A stretch of DNA of 10,243 bases from Verrucomicrobiota bacterium (lineage in GTDB: Bacteria > Verrucomicrobiota > Verrucomicrobiia > Opitutales > Opitutaceae). Below are positions 1 to 5,537 of this stretch, piece by piece. The DNA lies in assembly GCA_030916665.1 (NCBI GenBank), contig JAUPWC010000368.1:1-10243 (forward strand). Direction: 5' to 3'. Under the pieces are notes generated by a model. That model had not been told where the DNA came from. It saw only the letters and a program-made list of their open reading frames with translations, and did not search any database. The translations under genes and the position numbers were made by a program. The stretch's first letter is position 1, and the number at the start of each line of letters is the position of its first letter.

Positions 1-44
1 AGTGCGCCGTCCTCGTGATCCCGCCCGCCGACAAGCACAGCTGA
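1..44 (+). CDS. possible 3' end of an upstream gene (partial)
   Basis: The third forward frame is open from the window edge to a TGA at 42-44 and reads CAVLVIPPADKHS. The hydrophobic run followed by a polar tail could be the end of a real protein, but thirteen codons are too few to identify it. Another forward frame stays open to about position 93 and is Arg-rich, which looks less like a protein. No function can be proposed. Confidence 0.25.
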   Translation, partial: CAVLVIPPADKHS

Positions 45-137
45 TTTTCATCAATGAACTTCGGCCGGTCTGACGCTACGAGCGCAAACCGGCGTTGAAA
101 ACTTGCGCGTGCTCCGCGCGTGTCTACAGCATGCGTC

Positions 138-1631
138 ATGCTTCCCCCTAAAGGCTCCACCCCGGCCGGCGTTGACCGGCGTCATTTCATGAAAACCCTC
201 TCTGCCGCCGGCCTAGTGCTCGGGGCCGCCCCCGGCCTGCTCGCCGCCGCCGTCACCGGCCGCCGCAAACGCTACGCCATCGTCGGCCTCGGCTCGCGCT
301 ACCGGATGTATCACGACGCGATCGAGAAGACCTACCAGGAATACGCCGAACTCGTCGCCCTCTGCGACAAAAACCCCGGCCGCCTCGCCCTTGCCCAAAA
401 GCGCTCCACCGAGAACGGCGCCCCCGTGCCCGCCGGCTACGTCCACACCGACTTCGACAAGATGATCGCGGAGACGAAGCCCGACGTCGTCATCGTCACC
501 ACCATGGACTCCACGCACGACGAATACCTCGTGCGCGCCATGGAGCTCGGCTGCGACACCGTCACGGAGAAGCCGATGACCACCACGCCCGAGAAATGCC
601 AGCGCATCCTCGATACCCGCGCCCGCACCGGGAAGCAGGTGCGCGTGCTCTTCAACTACCGCTACTCGCCCCCGCGCACGCAGGTGAAGGACATCCTCAT
701 GTCCGGCGAGATCGGCGAGGTGCTGTCCGTCGATTTCCAGTGGCTGCTCAACACCAGCCACGGCGCCGACTACTTCCGCCGCTGGCACGGCCGGAAGGAA
801 AACTCCGGCGGCCTCATGATCCACAAGGCCACCCACCACTTCGACCTCGTGAACTGGTGGCTCGGCGCCGTGCCGGTCTCCGTCACCGCCACCGGCAAGC
901 GCGAGTTCTACACCCCGGCCATGGCGAAGCGCTTCGGCCTGTCGTCGCACCACGACCGCTGCCACACCTGCCCGGAGCAGGACAAGTGCGGCTTCTTCAT
1001 GAGCCTCGCCGACAACCCCGGCCTCAAGTCGCTCTACCTCGACCAGGAGCACCACGACGGCTACTTCCGCGACCAGTGCGTCTTCAACCCGCGCATCGAC
1101 ATCGAGGACACGATGAACGTCATCGTCGGCTACGACAACCACGTCACCCTCAACTACAGCCTCAACGCCTTCAACGCGTGGGAGGGCTACCAGATCGCCT
1201 TCAACGGCACGCTCGGCCGCCTCGAGCACAGCATCGTCGAGCAGGTCTATGTAAACGCCGCCGACTCCGACGACGCCCAGGGCGCCATCGCCGAGGGCGG
1301 CACGCGCACGCGCGTCATCCCGCTGCGCGGCGCCGGCCGCCGCGTCGAACCCTGGACCGGCACCGGCTCCCACGGCGGCGGCGACAAGCTGATGCTCGAC
1401 GACCTCTTCCTGCCCGCGCCGCCCGTGGACAAATACCTGCGCGCCGCCGACGAGCGCGCCGGCGCGGTCTCCATCCTCATCGGTGCCGCCGCGAACCAGT
1501 GCTTCGCCACCGGCCACCCCGTGGACATCCGCAAGCTCGTCACCGGCCTCGGCACCCCCGAATACGCCCCGATGCCCGCGCGCACCGGCCCTCTCCCCAT
1601 GCCGCAGCGCGCCCGCACCCGCCGCGGGTAA
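138..1631 (+). CDS. Gfo/Idh/MocA family NAD(P)-dependent oxidoreductase with Tat signal
   Basis: A 497-residue dehydrogenase of the Gfo/Idh/MocA fold; such enzymes usually oxidise or reduce sugars and polyols, and the substrate here is unknown. The N-terminus has a twin-arginine motif (RRHFMK, residues 14-19) and an Ala/Leu-rich h-region ending near LLAAAV, predicting Tat export of the folded protein, as in Zymomonas glucose-fructose oxidoreductase. The Rossmann nucleotide loop follows (GLGSR, G50/G52). The family EKP motif is at 144-146. The catalytic face carries K230, H234 and D236 in MIHKATHHFDLVNWW. A cysteine cluster C275-x2-C278-x5-C284 may bind metal. I chose ATG 138 because it keeps the whole Tat motif; GTG 120 adds six residues, and ATG 189 would remove the arginine pair. 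Neither 120 nor 138 has a clear Shine-Dalgarno motif. The gene is transcribed convergently to the minus-strand group and appears unrelated to the lysine pathway. Confidence 0.93.
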   Translation: MLPPKGSTPAGVDRRHFMKTLSAAGLVLGAAPGLLAAAVTGRRKRYAIVGLGSRYRMYHDAIEKTYQEYAELVALCDKNPGRLALAQKRSTENGAPVPAGYVHTDFDKMIAETKPDVVIVTTMDSTHDEYLVRAMELGCDTVTEKPMTTTPEKCQRILDTRARTGKQVRVLFNYRYSPPRTQVKDILMSGEIGEVLSVDFQWLLNTSHGADYFRRWHGRKENSGGLMIHKATHHFDLVNWWLGAVPVSVTATGKREFYTPAMAKRFGLSSHHDRCHTCPEQDKCGFFMSLADNPGLKSLYLDQEHHDGYFRDQCVFNPRIDIEDTMNVIVGYDNHVTLNYSLNAFNAWEGYQIAFNGTLGRLEHSIVEQVYVNAADSDDAQGAIAEGGTRTRVIPLRGAGRRVEPWTGTGSHGGGDKLMLDDLFLPAPPVDKYLRAADERAGAVSILIGAAANQCFATGHPVDIRKLVTGLGTPEYAPMPARTGPLPMPQRARTRRG

Positions 1632-1654
1632 GGATCGCAACAACCTTCAGTCCC

Positions 1655-1689
1655 AAGGCGCCGGCTCCCAGCCGGCGCCTTTTGTTTTT
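1655..1689 (+). terminator. intrinsic terminator of the Gfo/Idh/MocA gene
   Basis: A perfect 12-bp stem (1655-1666 with 1670-1681, arms starting AAGGCGCC and ending GGCGCCTT) closes a CCC loop and runs into a T-rich tail (TTTTGTTTTT). It starts 23 bases after the TAA stop at 1629-1631. The complementary strand has no T tract after the stem, so it should act only on plus-strand transcription. Confidence 0.85.
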
Positions 1690-1698
1690 GACGGAGAG

Positions 1699-1714
1699 TC
1701 CGGCTCCAGCCGGA
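1699..1714. repeat. short palindrome repeating the terminator core
   Basis: TCCGGCT-CC-AGCCGGA is a perfect 7-bp inverted repeat with a 2-base spacer. Its core nearly duplicates the centre of the terminator hairpin just upstream (CCGGCTCCAGCCGG against CCGGCTCCCAGCCGG). It could be a degenerate second copy of a dispersed palindrome from which the terminator derives. It lacks its own T tract. Confidence 0.45.
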
Positions 1715-1822
1715 TCGGAGCTGCTGACTACACGAACACCCGTGCATCCCACGGCTCTCCCACCTACGCTCCTGACTTTCCGCAGCCTGCCATACTTTAT
1801 CCGAACCCCGGCACCTCCTCTC

Positions 1823-2542
1823 TCAAAATTCCGGCACCAGCGACCGGCGCGACGGATGACGAGAACCGGTGGGTGAAGAGCTTTTCTTGCCGACGGGTCT
1901 TGCCCCGACGAGGTAAATTACCGGATCGATGACCGCTATTTCACCACCTTCGTCGATGAATACATTTTCATCATGCAGGTCCTCGACCAAAATTCCCTCC
2001 GGATGACGGTAGTCATCGTGGCGGATGTGCTGAAACCCCAGCCTGCCCATGAAAGCCGCGACTTCGGAACGGTTTGCTCCGCGCCGGGCCCGCACCGCCG
2101 GTTGTGACATCACAGGCCAAAGCCCTACCCGGCGCTCGACGAATCCCTCGAAACGAAGCGGGGCTCCGGGGAAAAGCAGATTGTGCAGGGCCAGCCGGTC
2201 AAAGAAGTCGGCGTAACTCAGATGGAAACAGAGATTGTTCCGCTTGAAGACGCGGTTGTCCCGCAGATAGACGTCGTTCTCCTGGCCGCCAACACGCCCT
2301 TGTTTTCGCCATTCGCGCTCGAAGCCGGCGGCGTCAAGCAGGAGCCTCTTATCCCGTGCCCAAATCCGGAGCGCCCGTGCTTCGCTTCGTTTCAGGTCGC
2401 GGACTGCTCGCGGGGACTGGCGCGACGCAGCCGCTTCACCTGGGCCATGAACTCCTCTGGCGACATCGGCGGCAGCTTGGAGCGTCGCCGCGCCGACAGC
2501 TTCATACGCTTCACGTAAGCGCGATGGAAGGCGTTGAGGCAT
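1823..2542 (-). CDS. small protein kinase of the polyvalent-protein Ser/Thr/Tyr kinase type
   Basis: A kinase-like protein of up to 239 residues resembling the 'Serine/Threonine/Tyrosine kinase found in polyvalent proteins' family, usually a domain of phage or plasmid multidomain proteins. Visible elements, numbered from ATG 2542, are GGQENDVYL (85-93, glycine-rich loop region), RVFKRNN with K100 as the likely ATP-anchoring lysine, LHDENVF (189-195, catalytic-loop equivalent with D191 and N193) and VIDPVIY with D206 as metal ligand. The catalytic set looks intact. The first ~50 residues look unlike protein, and a different frame is better there (2392-2556), so translation may begin near 2395, where a CTG overlaps that frame's TGA. 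No ATG, GTG or TTG lies in this frame between 2542 and the kinase homology. It is the last gene of the minus-strand series; base composition is visibly less GC-rich than its neighbours. Substrate unknown. Confidence 0.7.
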   Translation of the reverse strand: MPQRLPSRLREAYEAVGAATLQAAADVARGVHGPGEAAASRQSPRAVRDLKRSEARALRIWARDKRLLLDAAGFEREWRKQGRVGGQENDVYLRDNRVFKRNNLCFHLSYADFFDRLALHNLLFPGAPLRFEGFVERRVGLWPVMSQPAVRARRGANRSEVAAFMGRLGFQHIRHDDYRHPEGILVEDLHDENVFIDEGGEIAVIDPVIYLVGARPVGKKSSSPTGSRHPSRRSLVPEF

Positions 2543-2556
2543 CTGGTGCGGTTCAT
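2392..2556 (-). CDS. possible small ORF overlapping the kinase gene start
   Basis: A 54-codon frame (ATG 2556 to TGA 2392) whose product contains LSARRRSKLPPMSPEEFMAQ and then QVKRLRRASPREQSAT. This basic, protein-like composition contrasts with the low-complexity reading of the kinase frame over the same bases. An internal ATG at 2505 would give 37 residues. The start lies 37 bases after the semialdehyde dehydrogenase stop. The TGA overlaps the CTG at 2395 where the kinase homology begins, so it could be a separate coupled gene, the true N-terminus of a frameshifted kinase gene, or chance. No family recognised. Confidence 0.4.
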   Translation of the reverse strand: MNRTRCLNAFHRAYVKRMKLSARRRSKLPPMSPEEFMAQVKRLRRASPREQSAT

Positions 2557-2593
2557 CGAGGATGATACTACCATTGGCGTCAACCGGGCGCTT

Positions 2594-4135
2594 TCAATCC
2601 CCAAACCTGATGCCCTGCGCCAGCGGCAGATCATTGGAGTAATTGACCGTAACGGTCTGCCGGCGCATGTAGGCCCTCCACGCGTCGCTGCCGCTCTCGC
2701 GGCCGCCGCCGGTTTCCTTTTCGCCACCGAAGGCGCCGCCGATCTCGGCGCCGCTCGTGCCGATGTTGACGTTGGCGATGCCGCAGTCGCTGCCGCGGGC
2801 CGAGAGAAACTGTTCCGACTCGCGCAGGTCGGTCGTGAAGATCGCGGAACTCAGCCCCTGCGGCACGGCGTTCTGCAGCGCGATGGCCTCATCAAGCGTC
2901 CGGTAGGTCATGACGTAGAGGATCGGAGCAAAGGTTTCGTGCTGCACCACCGGCCAGGCGTTGTCGGCCTCGACGATGGCGGGCGTCACGTAGGTTCCGC
3001 CAAGGTGTTCGCCGCCGCAGAGCACGCGTCCACCTTTGGCACGCGCCTCGTCCAGCGCCGCCTGCATGGTGGCGACCGCGGCCTCGTCGATGAGCGGGCC
3101 GACCAGCGTGCCGGGCTTGAGCGGATTGCCGACGGGCAGCTGGCGGTAGGCGGCGATGAGTTCGTCCACAAAACGTTTCCGCACGGACCGGTGAACAATA
3201 ATGCGTCTCGTCGTCGTGCAGCGCTGGCCGGCCGTGCCCACGGCCCCGAAGAGCACGGCGCGCAGGGCGAGTTTCCGGTCGGCGGAGGGCGTGACGACGA
3301 TGGCGTTGTTGCCGCCGAGTTCGAGGAGCGAGCGGCCGAAGCGCCGCGCCACCACGTCGCCCACGTGCCGGCCCATGCGGGTCGAGCCCGTGGCCGAGAC
3401 GAGGGGCACGCGTGGGTCTGCGGCCAGCAGTTCGCCGACCGCGGCATCGCCGATGGCGAGGGAGAAGATCGCCGGGTTTACGTCGCAGTCGTGACAAACC
3501 AGCTCGGCGAGCCGGATGCAGGCGATGGCCGTAAGCGGCGTTTTCTCCGACGGCTTCCAAAGCGTGGCGTCGCCGCACACGGCGGCCAGCGCGCTGTTCC
3601 AGGCCCAGACCGCCACGGGAAAGTTGAACGCCGAGATGATGCCGACCACGCCGAGCGGGTGCCACTGCTCCAGCATGCGATGCCCCGGCCGCTCCGAGGC
3701 GATGGTCAGACCGTGCAGCTGGCGCGACAGCCCGGTGGCGAAGTCGCAGATGTCGATCATCTCCTGCACCTCGCCCTCGCCTTCGGCCGGGATCTTGCCC
3801 GCTTCCAGCGACACGAGCCGGCCAAGCTCGCGCTTGAGACCGCGCAGCGCCTCGCCGTAGCGGCGGATGACTTCGCCGCGTTTCGGCGCCGGCAAGTCAC
3901 GCCAGTCGGCGAACGCCGCGTGGGCCGCCGCCACCGCGCGCTCGTAATCCGCCGGCGAGGCGGTCCGCACGCGGCCGAGGAGCGAGCCGTCGATCGGCGA
4001 GAACTTGTCGATCACCGGGCCGCTGCCGCCCCACTCCCCCCAGAATACGCCGGGATTGGCGGTCTTCGCGGAGAGACCGAGCTTGGGAAAGATCGCCTTG
4101 GCGACCGTGGCGACGGAGGTGGTGGAATAGGGCAT
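2594..4135 (-). CDS. amaB: alpha-aminoadipate-semialdehyde dehydrogenase (antiquitin/ALDH7 type)
   Basis: A 513-residue aldehyde dehydrogenase, full length for the family, expected to oxidise L-2-aminoadipate 6-semialdehyde (in equilibrium with piperideine-6-carboxylate) to L-2-aminoadipate with NAD+. Catalytic elements are all present: oxyanion-hole N171 in SAFNFPVAVWAWN, cofactor-binding K194 in WKPSEKTP, the GSTRMG loop (250-255), general base E272 in LELGGNN, nucleophile C306 in GQRCTTTRR, and ETFAP (400-404). The C-terminus NIGTSGAEIGGAFGGEKETG followed by GGRESGSDAWRAYMRR and NYSNDLPLAQGIRF is diagnostic of the ALDH7/antiquitin branch rather than generic ALDH. The enzyme is cytosolic. 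It lies 142 bases downstream of saccharopine dehydrogenase, which makes its substrate. A long palindromic repeat ends 10 bases upstream of the ATG. The name amaB follows Pseudomonas usage; pcd is used elsewhere. Confidence 0.95.
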   Translation of the reverse strand: MPYSTTSVATVAKAIFPKLGLSAKTANPGVFWGEWGGSGPVIDKFSPIDGSLLGRVRTASPADYERAVAAAHAAFADWRDLPAPKRGEVIRRYGEALRGLKRELGRLVSLEAGKIPAEGEGEVQEMIDICDFATGLSRQLHGLTIASERPGHRMLEQWHPLGVVGIISAFNFPVAVWAWNSALAAVCGDATLWKPSEKTPLTAIACIRLAELVCHDCDVNPAIFSLAIGDAAVGELLAADPRVPLVSATGSTRMGRHVGDVVARRFGRSLLELGGNNAIVVTPSADRKLALRAVLFGAVGTAGQRCTTTRRIIVHRSVRKRFVDELIAAYRQLPVGNPLKPGTLVGPLIDEAAVATMQAALDEARAKGGRVLCGGEHLGGTYVTPAIVEADNAWPVVQHETFAPILYVMTYRTLDEAIALQNAVPQGLSSAIFTTDLRESEQFLSARGSDCGIANVNIGTSGAEIGGAFGGEKETGGGRESGSDAWRAYMRRQTVTVNYSNDLPLAQGIRFGD

Positions 4136-4145
4136 GTTAGAAGCG

Positions 4146-4228
4146 TGTCATCCTGAACGCAGTGATGGATCCAGAGGCATGTGCGCTGCGTTTGTCCTCT
4201 TGGATTCTCCGCTCCGCTCAAAATGGCA
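4146..4228. repeat. dispersed long palindrome, copy 1 (CHSERSEES-type)
   Basis: An imperfect inverted repeat: the left arm at 4146-4174 begins TGTCATCCTGAACG and ends GGATCCAG, and the right arm at about 4196-4228 contains TTGGATTCTCCGCTCCGCTC. In translation it gives peptides such as CHPERSDGSRG, the hallmark of a repeat seen in intergenic DNA of many bacterial phyla. It lies between the saccharopine dehydrogenase and semialdehyde dehydrogenase genes, with its left arm 10 bases upstream of the latter's ATG. Confidence 0.8.
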
Positions 4229-4247
4229 GGGATGGGTTGGGTGGGTG

Positions 4248-4280
4248 AATCGAAAATCGAAATTCCAAAATCGAAAATTA
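4248..4280. repeat. AT-rich dispersed repeat (AAATCGAAA type)
   Basis: An AT-rich stretch built from iterations of AATCGAAAATCGAAA and CCAAAATCGAAAAT in otherwise GC-rich DNA. Translations read NRKSKFQNRK, a known signature of a short dispersed repeat in Planctomycetes/Verrucomicrobia-type genomes. Its edge includes the TAA stop codon of saccharopine dehydrogenase (4278-4280). Confidence 0.55.
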
Positions 4281-5351
4281 GCCTCCATAAACTTTCCCGC
4301 CCCATTGCGTGGCGAGGAAGTCCTCCAGCGAGACAGACTCCTGTTTCACGAAGCCGGGGCCGAGCTTCCGTTTCGCGAACAGCTCCAGCACGCCGGTGAT
4401 GCCGGCGGCGGTGGTGAGTTGGATGGCGTTGAGCTTGCGGCCGGCGATGGTGTCGCCGTGCATCTTCTTGATGAAGCTGCGCTGCTTGAGCCGGCCCTCG
4501 CGATCCTTGCCGACGACGCTGACATAGAACACGACAACATCCGACTCCGTGAGCGGCACCTCCTGGTCGAAGATCTGCGTGACCAGCTCCTGGCGCGGGG
4601 CGAGGTTGAGGTCGTGCAGCAGAAACTTCATCAGGTCGCGATGGCCGGGGTAACGGAGCGTTTTGTAGTTCAGCTCCTGCACCCGCCCGGCAAAGGTCTC
4701 GCCCATCGTGGCGACGCCGCCCGAGGTGTTGAAGGCCTCGTATTCGACCCCGTCCACCGTGAGCCGCTCCACGCCGTCGAGCGGCATGGTCGTCACCCGC
4801 CGGCCTCCGTAGAGGGCGTCGCCCGGCTGGCAGTATTCGTTGATCAGGCCGGCCGTGCTCCAGCTGAGGTAATACTTCATCTGGTTGCTCGCGTTGAGCG
4901 GCAGCGCGCCGACGCGCATCTCGCAGGTGCGGACATTCTCCAGCGACGAGGCCAGCGAGCCGCCCACGATGTTGATCGCACCGGGCGCGAGGCCGCACTG
5001 CGGCATAAACGTGCCCTTGTGCTTCGCGGCCAGCTCGCGCACGAAGGTCGTCGTTTCGACGTCCTCCGTCAGGTCGAAGTAGCTCACGCCCGCCTCCGCG
5101 CAGGCGGCGGCGATGGTCTTGTTGAGGAAGTAGGGCGCGGCGCTGACGACCGCATCGCGTCCGCCGACAAAGGCGGCGAGCTCCGCGGCTTTCTTCACGT
5201 CCACGCGCGCGAACTTCGCCTTCTTCAGCCCGGTCAGATCGACGCCCGGGCGGACGTCCGCGAGCGCGACGCTTTTGCAGAATTTGCAGGACTCGAGCAG
5301 GGTGGCGATGGTGCCGCCGACCTTGCCCGCGCCGATGATGCCGATTTTCAT
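4278..5351 (-). CDS. saccharopine dehydrogenase (L-glutamate-forming)
   Basis: A 357-residue cytosolic enzyme of the saccharopine reductase/dehydrogenase family (LYS9-like; equivalent to the C-terminal half of animal AASS). In the catabolic direction it oxidises saccharopine to 2-aminoadipate 6-semialdehyde plus L-glutamate. The N-terminus MKIGIIGAGKVGG is a Rossmann loop (G7, G9, G12). Family-specific segments are QCGLAPGAINIVGG, LSWSTAGLINEYCQP and FNTSGGVATMGETFAGRV followed by ELNYKTLRYPGH. I chose ATG 5351 because the Rossmann strand starts at once; an extension to 5420 merely translates the upstream palindromic repeat. No Shine-Dalgarno motif is seen. Placed between the putative 2-oxoadipate dioxygenase and the semialdehyde dehydrogenase on the same strand, it supports a lysine degradation role. 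Its stop codon falls in an AT-rich dispersed repeat, so the final residues may be repeat-derived. Confidence 0.92.
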   Translation of the reverse strand: MKIGIIGAGKVGGTIATLLESCKFCKSVALADVRPGVDLTGLKKAKFARVDVKKAAELAAFVGGRDAVVSAAPYFLNKTIAAACAEAGVSYFDLTEDVETTTFVRELAAKHKGTFMPQCGLAPGAINIVGGSLASSLENVRTCEMRVGALPLNASNQMKYYLSWSTAGLINEYCQPGDALYGGRRVTTMPLDGVERLTVDGVEYEAFNTSGGVATMGETFAGRVQELNYKTLRYPGHRDLMKFLLHDLNLAPRQELVTQIFDQEVPLTESDVVVFYVSVVGKDREGRLKQRSFIKKMHGDTIAGRKLNAIQLTTAAGITGVLELFAKRKLGPGFVKQESVSLEDFLATQWGGKVYGG

Positions 5352-5365
5352 GGAGATAAATTGTC

Positions 5366-5449
5366 TGTCATCCTGAACGAAGTGAAGGATCCAGAGGCAC
5401 GGCCGCTCTTGTAAATCCATCTGGATTCTTCGCTACGCTCAGAATGACA
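5366..5449. repeat. dispersed long palindrome, copy 2 (CHSERSEES-type)
   Basis: Two 29-base arms (5366-5394 and 5421-5449) match as inverted repeats at 24 of 29 positions; the left arm begins TGTCATCCTGAACG and the right arm ends CAGAATGACA. Translations give CHSERSEESRW and VILSVAKNPD, recognised spurious peptides of this repeat family. It has the same arm order as copy 1 and ends 14 bases upstream of the saccharopine dehydrogenase ATG. Confidence 0.85.
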
Positions 5450-5472
5450 TGCTGGGGTAAATGGGTTGGTTT

Positions 5473-5531
5473 GAGGGAAGGCCCGCGTCCCTGCGGGCCG
5501 GGTTTCTCGGCGCACAGCGACTCGAGCCCTC
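5473..5531. repeat. double-hairpin element after the dioxygenase gene; possible terminator
   Basis: Short outer inverted repeats (GAGGG at 5473-5477, CCCTC at 5527-5531) enclose a 7-bp hairpin GGCCCGC/GCGGGCC with a 6-base loop (5480-5499) and a weak 4-bp CTCG/CGAG pair. It begins seven bases after the dioxygenase stop on the minus strand. The strong hairpin could stall or terminate transcription, but no T run follows it on that strand. The architecture resembles the 62-bp element at 9226-9287. Confidence 0.4.
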
Positions 5532-5537
5532 CACATT

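Noticed and set aside
213..1643. 476-residue open frame antisense to the Gfo/Idh/MocA gene
   Set aside because: Ala/Val/Gly/His-rich with no recognisable motif; it is the expected mirror of a GC-rich gene whose sense frame has clear catalytic motifs.
596..1876. 426-residue plus-strand frame overlapping the Gfo/Idh/MocA gene
   Set aside because: Arg/Pro/His-rich low-complexity translation typical of a shifted frame in high-GC DNA.
2534..4156. 540-residue open frame antisense to the semialdehyde dehydrogenase
   Set aside because: No motif, and composition typical of an antisense shadow; the opposite strand carries every ALDH7 signature.
4134..5414. 426-residue plus-strand frame across the saccharopine dehydrogenase region
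   Set aside because: It begins with the repeat-derived peptide CHPERSDGSRG and then continues as antisense of a well-supported gene.
5352..5420. N-terminal extension of saccharopine dehydrogenase (MDLQERPCLWILHF...)
   Set aside because: It only translates the dispersed palindrome; the Rossmann strand begins exactly at ATG 5351.
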